From NCBI GenBank assembly GCA_934446485.1, contig CAKSEM010000054.1, forward strand, positions 1 through 8,990: a stretch of 8,990 bases of DNA, given 5' to 3'. The first letter of the stretch is position 1, and each line of letters begins with the position of its first letter. Positions 1-6,904 of this stretch are shown piece after piece. Origin of the DNA: an uncultured Eubacteriales bacterium (GTDB lineage Bacteria; Bacillota; Clostridia; Oscillospirales; CAG-272). The notes under the pieces were generated by a model. It did not search any database. It saw nothing but the letters and a program-made list of their open reading frames with translations, and was not told where the DNA came from. Made by a program: the position numbers and the translations under genes.

Positions 1-16
1 TCGGGACAGCTTGTTT

Positions 17-45
17 ATTATATCACTTCTCACTCTCCCTGTCAA
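17..45 (-). promoter_or_regulatory. Consensus extended -10 promoter firing out of the left edge
   Basis: On the minus strand a perfect TTGACA -35 box (complement of 40-45) is followed after exactly 17 nt by a perfect TATAAT -10 box (complement of 17-22), with a TGA extended -10 element directly upstream (complement of 23-25). Transcription should start near position 10 and run leftward out of the window. The box lies beyond the addB stop, so it serves the next unit on the minus strand, not addB. Its strength suggests a stable RNA or a highly expressed gene, but the product is not in view. It is sigma-70/sigma-A type by sequence. Confidence 0.82.
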
Positions 46-49
46 TACC

Positions 50-77
50 TTTTTCCAAACTTTTTTATCCCTTTTTT
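50..77 (-). promoter_or_regulatory. Phased A-tracts upstream of the left promoter (UP element or curved DNA)
   Basis: Read on the minus strand, three runs of A (complements of T-runs at 50-54, 61-66 and 72-77) sit immediately upstream of the -35 box at 40-45. Their centres are about 11 bp apart, one helical turn. A-tracts in helical phase are known to curve DNA, and A-rich DNA upstream of -35 can bind the alpha C-terminal domain of RNA polymerase. The function as an UP element is inferred from position and composition only. Confidence 0.5.
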
Positions 78-90
78 ACCCTTCGCGGGT

Positions 91-3000
91 TTAGTGTCGG
101 CAGATGCATTTCATACCGCAATATTCGCACGGATCGACCCCATGGCGTTTCAGCGGCCGCGCCTCGGCACATCCGCCTCTCATCTCCTCCGCTATCCTGC
201 AGATGACGCTCTTCAATTCACCCTCCAGATCGCCGAAACGCTCAAGCGTCGCAAGCGACGCACACCTGCGAAGCGTCCCGTCCGCCTTCAGCGACACCGG
301 CACATACTTTCCCGTAATACCGCGGTCCATCGCGTCGAGCACATCGTGCTCATCCGTTACAATGCCGCTCCGATCGATACGCGAAACCATCAAATCCCGC
401 GCCGATGCGGCATCGAGCGGACCGTCCGATGTCGCGTCGCCGGGTTTAAGCGACAGATAGAGCGCGCCCGCCGGGCGAAGCTCGCCGCCGGCTGAAAGCT
501 CGCGTCCGAACTCCGATCCCCCCGAACGCCATGTCGAGAAGAGGTACAGCAGCAGCTGCACGCCGAGCCCGTGGCGTATATCGTCATACGAAAACGTACG
601 GCTGCCGGTCTTATAATCAACCACGCGCAGAAAGACCTCGTCTCCCCGCCGGTACACATCCATCCTGTCTATGATCCCGTGGAGCGACACACGGCCGCCG
701 TCGGGAAGCAAAAACTCAACCGGCGGCGGTGTCGCTTTGCCGCCGTCATCCGGCATCCCGACCGGCAGCTCCATGCGGTACGCCTCAAATCGACTCTGTG
801 CCATCTCATCCATCACGGCACTGACGAACACGAGGACCTGACGTCTAAGTCTGCGAAACAGGTATGCCATACGTCCGTCGGGCGCATCCCCGCACGTGCG
901 TCTGACATAGTCCGATACGATCACGTCGCATATGGATTCGACCTCTTCCTCGGGTATCGGCAGATCCCTGCCCGACACTGCCAGAAAGAATTCCTCGAGC
1001 ACCGCGTGGACGAACGTTCCGATATCCGGCGAAGATATCTCCGCCGTACGATCCTCGGAGAGTCCCAGTACATATTTACAGTAATATGAAAACGGACACC
1101 GAACGAACGTGTCTATCCTCGACTGGGTAAGGTGAAGCTCTTTGCCGAACACCTTATCCGACAGCCCGTCGGATATCCGCTGCGTTTCGGGTTCGGCGGG
1201 CGCGGGAGCGCTCTCGCCGAACATTTCGGCAGACAGCCCGCGAAGCTGTACCGCGGCAGAGCTTCCGAGACGGCATTCAGACTCGAGCGATACGCGGTCG
1301 AATATCCTCATATCAGCTGAAAGGCTTCGCCACTCGACGGGAGCCGCCTGTCCGGTAAGCTCAAGTATACGCAGCGCCCCCTCTGACGGGCGGCAGGCAG
1401 CACCGCCCGAAGTCTTGGGCGTGAAAACCGTAACCGATTCCTCCGCCTGCGACACGGTGCGCGCAAACCTGAACAGCTCCTCCGACGCACGCTCCGCCGA
1501 GCCGCCGCAAATCGGCAGCCCGAGCTCGCCGAGCCGCTCGCGGTCCGCATCGGAGAAACATCCGTCCTCGCTCGGCACCGCAGGAAACTCTCCGGCGACG
1601 GCACCGAGCACTATCACGTGAGCCACGCCGTCAGTGCGCAGCCCTACGCCGCCCGCAAGCACGGTCTCATCCACGCCGGTCGGGATCGCCCCGACCCCTG
1701 CGTCAGATATCGCATATCTGAAGAGCGTCGCAAAGCCCGCGGCATCCACAACGGCATCCCCCGTGATCTCCACCATGGTGTCGAACACGCGGCACAACTC
1801 ACTCCACACAAGGCGCTCGCGCGACACATCGTCGTCGCCGCCGAGGGAGAGCGCCTCTCGCACTTCGGCGCGGCGCGCCATGGCGGCGCACATGTCCGTC
1901 TTCTCCGCAAAGCGAACGACAGCAGTACAGATATCGCGCACGGTAGCTTCGGCATTTCTGAATACATCGGCAAACTCCGCTATCGGCGGAACGACGGCGC
2001 TTCTGGCACGCGCGACCGCCGCGAGCGTGCGTCTGCCGCGCTCGGTAAGCTCCGTGCGATACCCGTCGGGGTTCATGCTCCATTCGGTTTCAAACATATT
2101 TCTGCCGCGTATGTTCCATATCCCGCAGTACGACTCAAAGCTGCACGCATCCTCGTCGGACACGGGCATAAGCCCCGTCTTTACCGCCGCGACGACATCC
2201 TCTCCGCGCCAGTGTCCGGGAATTCGCAGAAGCGACAGGATAAGCCTCGTCGCCGGAGTCGATGCGAGCGGCGACGGTTCCGAAACAAAGCACGGTATGC
2301 CGTGGCGTCGGAATGCGGAATCCGTGATCCCGCGGAGCGCGTTTACATCGGCGCACACGACAGCAATATCGGAATACCGCGCACCGGAGCGCACGAGAGA
2401 AGCCACGCACGCAGCGGCAGCTTCAGCCTCCTCGTACCGATCGGAAACGGATATGACCCTGACGGAATCGGGCACGGACGGCTTGTCACTCTCCTCGCAA
2501 GGTGCAGAAACGGAATAGTTCCACAGATCTGCGGAGATCGCCGCAAGCTCACGCGTCGCCGCACGGCGATTCCCCGCAAGCTCCCTGAACTCAACGCCTC
2601 CCCCGAACCTCACAGCGGCGGCAAGCACGGTCTCATAGTATCTTCTGACGGCAGCAAGGTGGATGCCGTCGTCATGACGCGAACGCATCGGAAATGTGAT
2701 ATTCACTTCCGGCGAAAGGCGGATTATCTCGCCGACGGCGGCAAGCTCTGCGCCGGTAAGGGAATAAAACGAATCTATAAAAACTGCCGTGTTGCGGAAG
2801 AAGTCACTCTCACGCGCCGTCTCGGCAAGGCGCTCTACAGGGTCGGACACGCCGCCGAACTCCGTCTGCATAAGTTCACGCTCAGCCGACATGACGAGCG
2901 ACAGATCGGCAAGACGCGATGCGAGACGTGCGTCGGTTGCCGCCCCCTCCGCCGACAGTTCCTCAGCTGCGCGGGCAAGCTCCTCCGGAGAGATTCCTGC

Positions 3001-3390
3001 CGACGTTATCTCGCGCAGAGCCGAATAAACGAGCGGAACAAGGCGGGGAGCATCACCTCCGACACCCGACAGATCTCCGAGCGACTGCCAGACCGACATT
3101 ATCGCCCGATGTATCACAAGTCGGCGTGCGCCGCCCGAAAGGTGCGTGTACGAAATTTTGCCGACTATGCGTGACACGGCATCGGACAGACGCGTAAAAT
3201 TTGTGACCTCGAGGCGCAGCCCCGATGCATTTCCGAACCTCTGCAGGACACGCGACTCCGTAGCGACCGTGTGCTGCTCCGGCACAAGTATGACCGCGCG
3301 CATATCGCTGCCGTCGAGCACGCGCTCGACTTCCGACATTATATACTCCGTCTTTCCCGAGCCGGCTTCTCCGAATATGAATCTGACCAC
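91..3390 (-). CDS. addB: AddB, nuclease subunit of the AddAB helicase-nuclease
   Basis: AddB is the second subunit of AddAB, the Bacillota counterpart of RecBCD. AddAB resects double-strand breaks for RecA-dependent repair and degrades foreign linear DNA. The 1,099-residue product has a Walker A motif at about residues 7-14 (GEAGSGKT), a conserved LVPEQ segment at 35-39, and a long central region without a complete helicase motif set, as usual for AddB. The C-terminal RecB-type nuclease appears intact: D908, D925 and K927 in the DYKTG motif, then Q945 and Y949. Cysteines 765, 1088, 1091 and 1097 fit the family's 4Fe-4S cluster; C1095 is an extra cysteine between the last two. The GTG start at 3390 is chosen because GGGGAG (complement of 3399-3404) lies 8 nt upstream and a promoter lies at 3425-3453. 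The length is slightly below the usual 1,150-1,170. addA is not in view; it commonly follows addB and could lie to the left, beyond the promoter at 17-45. Confidence 0.92.
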   Translation of the reverse strand: MVRFIFGEAGSGKTEYIMSEVERVLDGSDMRAVILVPEQHTVATESRVLQRFGNASGLRLEVTNFTRLSDAVSRIVGKISYTHLSGGARRLVIHRAIMSVWQSLGDLSGVGGDAPRLVPLVYSALREITSAGISPEELARAAEELSAEGAATDARLASRLADLSLVMSAERELMQTEFGGVSDPVERLAETARESDFFRNTAVFIDSFYSLTGAELAAVGEIIRLSPEVNITFPMRSRHDDGIHLAAVRRYYETVLAAAVRFGGGVEFRELAGNRRAATRELAAISADLWNYSVSAPCEESDKPSVPDSVRVISVSDRYEEAEAAAACVASLVRSGARYSDIAVVCADVNALRGITDSAFRRHGIPCFVSEPSPLASTPATRLILSLLRIPGHWRGEDVVAAVKTGLMPVSDEDACSFESYCGIWNIRGRNMFETEWSMNPDGYRTELTERGRRTLAAVARARSAVVPPIAEFADVFRNAEATVRDICTAVVRFAEKTDMCAAMARRAEVREALSLGGDDDVSRERLVWSELCRVFDTMVEITGDAVVDAAGFATLFRYAISDAGVGAIPTGVDETVLAGGVGLRTDGVAHVIVLGAVAGEFPAVPSEDGCFSDADRERLGELGLPICGGSAERASEELFRFARTVSQAEESVTVFTPKTSGGAACRPSEGALRILELTGQAAPVEWRSLSADMRIFDRVSLESECRLGSSAAVQLRGLSAEMFGESAPAPAEPETQRISDGLSDKVFGKELHLTQSRIDTFVRCPFSYYCKYVLGLSEDRTAEISSPDIGTFVHAVLEEFFLAVSGRDLPIPEEEVESICDVIVSDYVRRTCGDAPDGRMAYLFRRLRRQVLVFVSAVMDEMAQSRFEAYRMELPVGMPDDGGKATPPPVEFLLPDGGRVSLHGIIDRMDVYRRGDEVFLRVVDYKTGSRTFSYDDIRHGLGVQLLLYLFSTWRSGGSEFGRELSAGGELRPAGALYLSLKPGDATSDGPLDAASARDLMVSRIDRSGIVTDEHDVLDAMDRGITGKYVPVSLKADGTLRRCASLATLERFGDLEGELKSVICRIAEEMRGGCAEARPLKRHGVDPCEYCGMKCICRH

Positions 3391-3398
3391 GCCTCTCA

Positions 3399-3404
3399 CT
3401 CCCC
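3399..3404 (-). promoter_or_regulatory. Ribosome binding site deciding the addB start
   Basis: The minus strand reads GGGGAG here, 8 nt before the GTG at 3390. No comparably supported start lies upstream, and the first residues from this GTG read straight into the FIFGEAGSGKT Walker A region expected at the extreme N-terminus of AddB. Confidence 0.8.
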
Positions 3405-3424
3405 GTGTCGATATTATCAAAAAT

Positions 3425-3453
3425 ATTTTACCACAATCCGCTCCCCATGTCAA
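3425..3453 (-). promoter_or_regulatory. addB promoter
   Basis: The minus strand has TTGACA (complement of 3448-3453), a 17-nt spacer, and TAAAAT (complement of 3425-3430, 5 of 6 to consensus) preceded by a TGG extended -10. The predicted transcription start is near 3418, giving a leader of about 28 nt to the GTG at 3390. Its location inside the longer open frame (up to 3603) argues that the extra 71 codons of that frame are untranslated. Confidence 0.8.
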
Positions 3454-3456
3454 AGC

Positions 3457-3466
3457 GATGCAGCTT
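3457..3466 (+). repeat. Left arm of a 10-bp inverted repeat with a TGCAGCT core
   Basis: GATGCAGCTT here is the exact reverse complement of AAGCTGCATC at 3558-3567. This arm ends a few bases upstream of the addB -35 box (3448-3453). The TGCAGCT core recurs at the right arm, so this may be a regulator half-site in the divergent intergenic region. No known operator is recognised. Confidence 0.4.
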
Positions 3467-3557
3467 TCTGCCCGAAGCATCCGATAAGTCGGGCGCAGCC
3501 GAAGAACGTCAGGCGCTGCGAAATACCAACACAGGATCATCCAGCACGTTTTCACAG

Positions 3558-3574
3558 AAGCTGCATCAGCTGCA
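3558..3574 (+). repeat. Right arm of the inverted repeat, overlapping a short palindrome
   Basis: AAGCTGCATC at 3558-3567 pairs with 3457-3466. It overlaps a palindrome AGCTG-cat-CAGCT (3559-3571) and a direct repeat GCTGCA-tca-GCTGCA (3560-3574), so on the minus strand TGCAGCT occurs twice, 9 nt apart. The element ends 22 nt upstream of the -35 box of the rightward operon, a plausible position for a transcription-factor site. Function is inferred. Confidence 0.4.
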
Positions 3575-3596
3575 CGCATTAAGTTTCGGCAAACCA

Positions 3597-3625
3597 TTGA
3601 CACCGGACATACCGAATGTTATAAT
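3597..3625 (+). promoter_or_regulatory. Promoter of the TerB-ATPase-helicase operon
   Basis: TTGACA at 3597-3602 is followed by a 17-nt spacer and TATAAT at 3620-3625, with a TG extended -10 at 3617-3618. Every element matches the sigma-70/sigma-A consensus. The predicted start is near 3632, giving a leader of about 37 nt to the GTG at 3669. A perfect promoter suggests high intrinsic strength, so constitutive expression or an unseen repressor is likely. It is divergent from the addB promoter, with 143 nt between the two -35 boxes. Confidence 0.85.
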
Positions 3626-3654
3626 ATAAGGAAACGAACTAATGTTTGCACGGT

Positions 3655-3660
3655 GGGAGG
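3655..3660 (+). promoter_or_regulatory. Ribosome binding site deciding the TerB-protein start
   Basis: GGGAGG lies 8 nt before the GTG at 3669, the best Shine-Dalgarno in the region. The upstream ATG at 3642 has an AAGGA at 3628-3632, but the predicted transcription start near 3632 would leave most of that sequence out of the mRNA. Confidence 0.75.
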
Positions 3661-3668
3661 CGAGTCGA

Positions 3669-5510
3669 GTGAACGAGAAAGATATGCGAAAAGAATCCGA
3701 AGGACATCGGTATCGCCGCCCTGCGGAGCCCGACACATCGACCGCCGAAATCACCTGCGGAGACGGCGCGGCAGATATCCCGATCTTCCGCATACCTCCG
3801 GGCGGCCGCGACGGCTCAGCACCTCCGAAAAGGATCAGAACTTCACGCTACTCCGGCGCCTCATTCGTCAGGCGCGAAGCGGACGCCGATCCGGACGGCA
3901 GCAAGGGCGGCGTTGTCGTACGCGAATACTCCGCAGCGGGACCTCTCATGCGCCGTATCGCGGTACACTCGTGGCCCGGAAAGGCGAGCTTTTATGAAAA
4001 ATTCGTGCGCGATGCCGCAATATCACATGAGCGGCACGGCGGGGAGGCACCGCACGTGCCGTACTTCTCGTACATTCCTCAATATGCCCAGCTCACAGCC
4101 TCGCAGTGGGCGTATTACCTCCATATGCGCGAGCGGTGCGAATCCGGAACGGCGCTCCGAGACGCAGACTTCTCATACGTACTGCTTTACATATATGAAA
4201 TAATAAATCTCGGCACCGCACTCTCTCCCGAGGATGGAGCGGGACGTCTTGCAACCGTGTGGTCGCTCTACCGAAAGATCCATCCGACACTTGACGGATA
4301 TATGTCGGAATGGATGGCTGACTACTGCCTGTCGCGTGAAACACCGCTGCCGCCGACTCTCACGGATATCATACCTTGCGCCGCCGCACGGTCGAGCATC
4401 AAGGAGTTTTATTTCGATGCCGCAGCGACAGCAGGCGTCTCGCTTGGACGCCTGCTGCGGGAGAACCTGTCGGATCACGATCCGTCAAAGAGCCGCTGTG
4501 CGGCTGATATACGCACATTTTGTGACGAGGTCGCAGCCGTATTCGATGAGGCGGTCGAAAAGCTGCAGCGGAGCGGTACGTCGCTCTTTCGCGACGGGGC
4601 GTATCGCGAGATCACGATGTCGCGCGACGCATTCTGCGGTTCACTCTGTGCGAGCAGCGCAAAGCGGCACCTCGCAATCGACCTGAGAACGAATATTCGC
4701 TCTCCCGAGGCAAGAAGGTGCGTGACCGAGCTGATGAAGAGCGCGGAAAACGAGGTACGCCGCCGTCACGGGATCCGCTCAAGGCTGCAGGCACCGCCGC
4801 TGCTCGGCTCGGTATCGGACGGATGCGGGACGGTCGCAGAAAATGATGAATATATGCGGCTGTACGATGCGCCCGACATACCGTTCACCGCACAGAGTGC
4901 CGCTGAGATCGAGATCGCCTCATGGCGAAACGCCGAGCTTCTGACGGACGCGGCGGATGTCGCGTACGACGAACCGGAGGTCGGCGGAGCGGTCAGCGGC
5001 GGGTCTGATGACGAGTGCGGCGCGACGACGGAATGGCCCACAGATCCGATCACCGAAGAGTGCACGGAGAGCGCAAAAACGCAGGACACCTCCGCCATAA
5101 AGATATACGACGGCGCGCGCGCACCGACTGACAGACTTAACGCGACAGTGCCGTTCCGCACGATCCCTGCCGACAACACCGCCACGGTGATCACCGAAGG
5201 ATGCACGGAAAGCGCACAGACCCTCACCGCTGCCGGAACGGCGGCAGACACGGACGGCTCGTCACTTGTACAGCGCATCCGCACAGCAGACGAACGGCTG
5301 ATCCCGCCGCTGCGCGGTGTGACGGGCGGCGAACCGTTCTCAAAGCTCTGCCGGGACGGCGGACTGTTTGCCGACGATGCCGCTTCCCGCATCAATGAGC
5401 TTGCCGTCGATGTGATCGGCGACGTTATACTTGAACGGAGCGGGGGAGACTATATACTTATTGAAGATTACAGAGACGATGTCTCGGGAGGTTTTGATGC
5501 AAAGCATTGA
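3669..5510 (+). CDS. TerB-N/TerB-C domain protein, first gene of a predicted DNA-processing operon
   Basis: The 613-residue protein matches TerB-N/TerB-C family landmarks that I recognise by eye. A basic, probably disordered leader (about 1-65) precedes TerB-N, with the core YFSYIPQYAQLTASQ and YIYEIINLG at about 132-182 and an LDGYMSEWMADYC segment near 208-220. A middle region contains KSAENEVRRRHGIRSRL (about 357-373), then an AEIEIASW segment near 412-419. After a low-complexity linker (about 430-535), a TerB-C-like end carries INELAVDVIGDVILE and LIEDYRDDV (about 575-605). There is no signal peptide or membrane segment, so it is cytoplasmic. TerB domains are predicted metal-binding or scaffold modules in stress and defence contexts; no catalytic residue can be named. 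An ATG start at 3642 (622 aa) is possible but less supported. The gene overlaps the next by 14 nt and is probably translationally coupled to it. The role of sensor or scaffold is inference. Confidence 0.82.
   Translation: MNEKDMRKESEGHRYRRPAEPDTSTAEITCGDGAADIPIFRIPPGGRDGSAPPKRIRTSRYSGASFVRREADADPDGSKGGVVVREYSAAGPLMRRIAVHSWPGKASFYEKFVRDAAISHERHGGEAPHVPYFSYIPQYAQLTASQWAYYLHMRERCESGTALRDADFSYVLLYIYEIINLGTALSPEDGAGRLATVWSLYRKIHPTLDGYMSEWMADYCLSRETPLPPTLTDIIPCAAARSSIKEFYFDAAATAGVSLGRLLRENLSDHDPSKSRCAADIRTFCDEVAAVFDEAVEKLQRSGTSLFRDGAYREITMSRDAFCGSLCASSAKRHLAIDLRTNIRSPEARRCVTELMKSAENEVRRRHGIRSRLQAPPLLGSVSDGCGTVAENDEYMRLYDAPDIPFTAQSAAEIEIASWRNAELLTDAADVAYDEPEVGGAVSGGSDDECGATTEWPTDPITEECTESAKTQDTSAIKIYDGARAPTDRLNATVPFRTIPADNTATVITEGCTESAQTLTAAGTAADTDGSSLVQRIRTADERLIPPLRGVTGGEPFSKLCRDGGLFADDAASRINELAVDVIGDVILERSGGDYILIEDYRDDVSGGFDAKH
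5048..5075 (+). repeat. Direct repeat copy 1 in the TerB-protein linker
   Basis: This 28-bp segment, encoding an ITEECTESA stretch, recurs at 5189-5216 with 25 of 28 bases matching. The offset is 141 nt, exactly 47 codons, so the frame is kept. It lies in the low-complexity linker between the conserved middle region and the TerB-C-like end, and suggests an in-frame internal duplication that has since diverged. Confidence 0.6.
5189..5216 (+). repeat. Direct repeat copy 2 in the TerB-protein linker
   Basis: Second copy of the repeat at 5048-5075, encoding an ITEGCTESA stretch. Both copies contain a cysteine in the same place, the only notable residue in an otherwise Asp/Thr/Ala-rich linker. 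Confidence 0.6.
5486..5491 (+). promoter_or_regulatory. Ribosome binding site of the BrxD-like ATPase gene, inside the TerB gene
   Basis: GGGAGG lies 5 nt before the ATG at 5497 and within the last codons of the TerB gene. It selects 5497 over the in-frame ATG at 5431, which has no such site and would overlap the upstream gene by 80 nt. Confidence 0.8.
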
Positions 5511-6891
5511 CAGGATTCCGAAAAGGGTGCTCGGCGTGCTCCTTTCGTCGTTGTCGGCGGGAGTCGTGCCGCGCGTCGGTGCACCGTACATAGCCATCGG
5601 CAGAACGGACGAGATCGCCGCTCTGACGGACGACTTGCGCCGCGTGTCCGACGGTGAAGGAGCGACCCGCTTCATCATCGGGCGCTACGGCTCGGGCAAG
5701 AGCTTTCTCATACAGCTTATGCGCGGACACGCCATGGATCGCGGATTCGTCACCGCCGATTGCGATCTCTCTCCCGAACGCCGCCTGAGCGGTGTCGGCG
5801 GACTCGCAACATACCGTGAGCTACTGCGGAATCTGTCCTGCAAATCGTCTCCGGACGGAGGCGCACTTCCCGCGATAATCGGCAGATGGTACTCCGATAT
5901 TGCCGGGCGTCTTGCCGATTCGGGCGTGCTCCCGACCGACGGAGAGTTTCCCGCCCGCCTCACGTCAGAGATACTGCGGGACGCACGCAAACTCGAGAGC
6001 GGTGTCGGTGGGTTTGATTTTGCTCTCGTCGTCAGCGAATACTGTCGGGCAGTCGGCGAGGGGCGCGACGAGGTTATGTCGGCTTGCCTGAGATGGCTGC
6101 GCGGCGAGTACGGCACAAAGACGGAGGCGCGCCGCGAGACCGGGCTGCGCTCCGTAGGCATAATCGACGACTCAAACTGGTACGACCACATAAAGCTCAT
6201 AGCATCTCTCGTGCGGCAGATTGGCTATGCCGGTCTCGCCGTATTTATCGACGAGGGCGTAAATCTTTACAAGATACCGAATCGCATATCTCGCGAGGCC
6301 AACTACGAAAAGATCCTTTCAATATATAATGACACAATGCAGGGCAAGGCTCCCGGAATGATGTTCATTTTCGGCGGCACTCCGCAGTTTCTCGAGGACA
6401 CGCGGCGCGGTCTGTTCAGCTATGAGGCTCTGCGCAGCCGTCTTGCCGGCGTACCGCTCGCCGTCGCCGACGGCGAGACCGTTGCCGATCACATGGGACC
6501 CGTGATCCGCCTGCGTCGCCTTTCCGACGCAGAACTCGTCGCGCTCCTCATGCGGCTCTGCCGCCTGTACGGCGAATACTATGCGTCGAACGTGCGCATC
6601 ACCGACGACGATATGACCGATTTTGTACGCCGCGCCGCCGCGCGGAGCGGTGCAGACACTATGCTGACACCGCGCGAGATCATCCGCGATTTTCTCGGAA
6701 TTCTGAACCTTCTGCGGCAGAATCCCGAACGCGACTATGCATTCTTCGCCTCGCGGATAGGCAAGCCTGTCGATGCACCCGTCGATGCAGCCGCACAGAC
6801 GGCATTAGACGGTATCCGGGCACCGTCCGACACCGCATCCGACGCGCCTGCGGGACCGCGCAGGATAAGCATTGACGATATCGTATTCTGA
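5497..6891 (+). CDS. BrxD-like P-loop ATPase (DUF2791 / BREX ATP-binding family)
   Basis: The 464-residue protein is a predicted AAA-like ATPase of the family that includes BrxD of type 2 BREX. The N-terminus carries the family's GVVP and IAIGRTDEI segments (about 22-40). Walker A is GRYGSGKS at 62-69, Walker B VFIDE at 249-253, a FIFGGTPQF segment with sensor-like position at about 291-299, and an arginine-bearing RSRL at 313-316 that may act as an arginine finger. An LTPREIIRDFL segment near 390-400 is also typical. After an Ala/Asp/Thr/Pro-rich linker (about 426-457) the protein ends in IDDIVF. All ATPase residues I would expect are present. The start overlaps the TerB stop by 14 nt, implying coupled translation, and the helicase follows after 13 nt. 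In this context it probably couples nucleotide state to loading or gating of the helicase; that role is inferred. I avoid the symbol brxD because no other BREX core gene is visible. Confidence 0.85.
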   Translation: MQSIDRIPKRVLGVLLSSLSAGVVPRVGAPYIAIGRTDEIAALTDDLRRVSDGEGATRFIIGRYGSGKSFLIQLMRGHAMDRGFVTADCDLSPERRLSGVGGLATYRELLRNLSCKSSPDGGALPAIIGRWYSDIAGRLADSGVLPTDGEFPARLTSEILRDARKLESGVGGFDFALVVSEYCRAVGEGRDEVMSACLRWLRGEYGTKTEARRETGLRSVGIIDDSNWYDHIKLIASLVRQIGYAGLAVFIDEGVNLYKIPNRISREANYEKILSIYNDTMQGKAPGMMFIFGGTPQFLEDTRRGLFSYEALRSRLAGVPLAVADGETVADHMGPVIRLRRLSDAELVALLMRLCRLYGEYYASNVRITDDDMTDFVRRAAARSGADTMLTPREIIRDFLGILNLLRQNPERDYAFFASRIGKPVDAPVDAAAQTALDGIRAPSDTASDAPAGPRRISIDDIVF

Positions 6892-6894
6892 TAT

Positions 6895-6900
6895 GGGAGG
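6895..6900 (+). promoter_or_regulatory. Ribosome binding site of the helicase gene
   Basis: GGGAGG sits 4 nt before the ATG at 6905 and just after the ATPase stop. The spacing is a little short, but no better in-frame start is close, and residues 22-30 from this ATG already form the Q-motif region. Confidence 0.75.
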
Positions 6901-6904
6901 GCAC

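Noticed and set aside
80..93. Small hairpin (ACCC-loop-GGGT) at the addB stop as a terminator
   Set aside because: The stem is only 4 bp, and on the addB strand it is followed by A and G rather than a U-run. No intrinsic terminator for addB is visible before the leftward promoter.
1634..2518. Plus-strand open frame of 294 codons within addB
   Set aside because: Ser/Thr/Arg-rich translation without domains, overlapping another antisense frame; a shadow of addB.
1618..3174. Plus-strand open frame of 518 codons opposite addB
   Set aside because: It lies wholly antisense to the conserved AddB frame. Its translation is rich in Arg, His and Ala with no recognisable motif, and no Shine-Dalgarno stands out. 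Long antisense frames are expected in GC-rich genes.
3470..3520. Two 6-bp stems in the intergenic region (GCCCGA/TCGGGC at 3470-3494 and CGCAGC/GCTGCG at 3494-3520)
   Set aside because: Loops of 13-15 nt, no U-run, and short GC-rich stems are common by chance here. Not enough for a terminator, riboswitch or small RNA.
3457..3567. Invertible promoter between the 10-bp inverted repeats
   Set aside because: Both promoters lie outside the repeats, so inversion of 3467-3557 would not switch either one, and no recombinase gene is visible.
3642..3668. ATG at 3642 as start of the TerB protein
   Set aside because: The predicted transcript start near 3632 leaves a leader of about 10 nt and removes most of the apparent AAGGA site. 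GTG 3669 has GGGAGG at 8 nt.
4766..5395. Minus-strand open frame of 209 codons opposite the TerB gene
   Set aside because: Antisense to a gene with clear family motifs. Its Ser/Ala/Val-rich translation mirrors the low-complexity linker, and there is no promoter or ribosome site.
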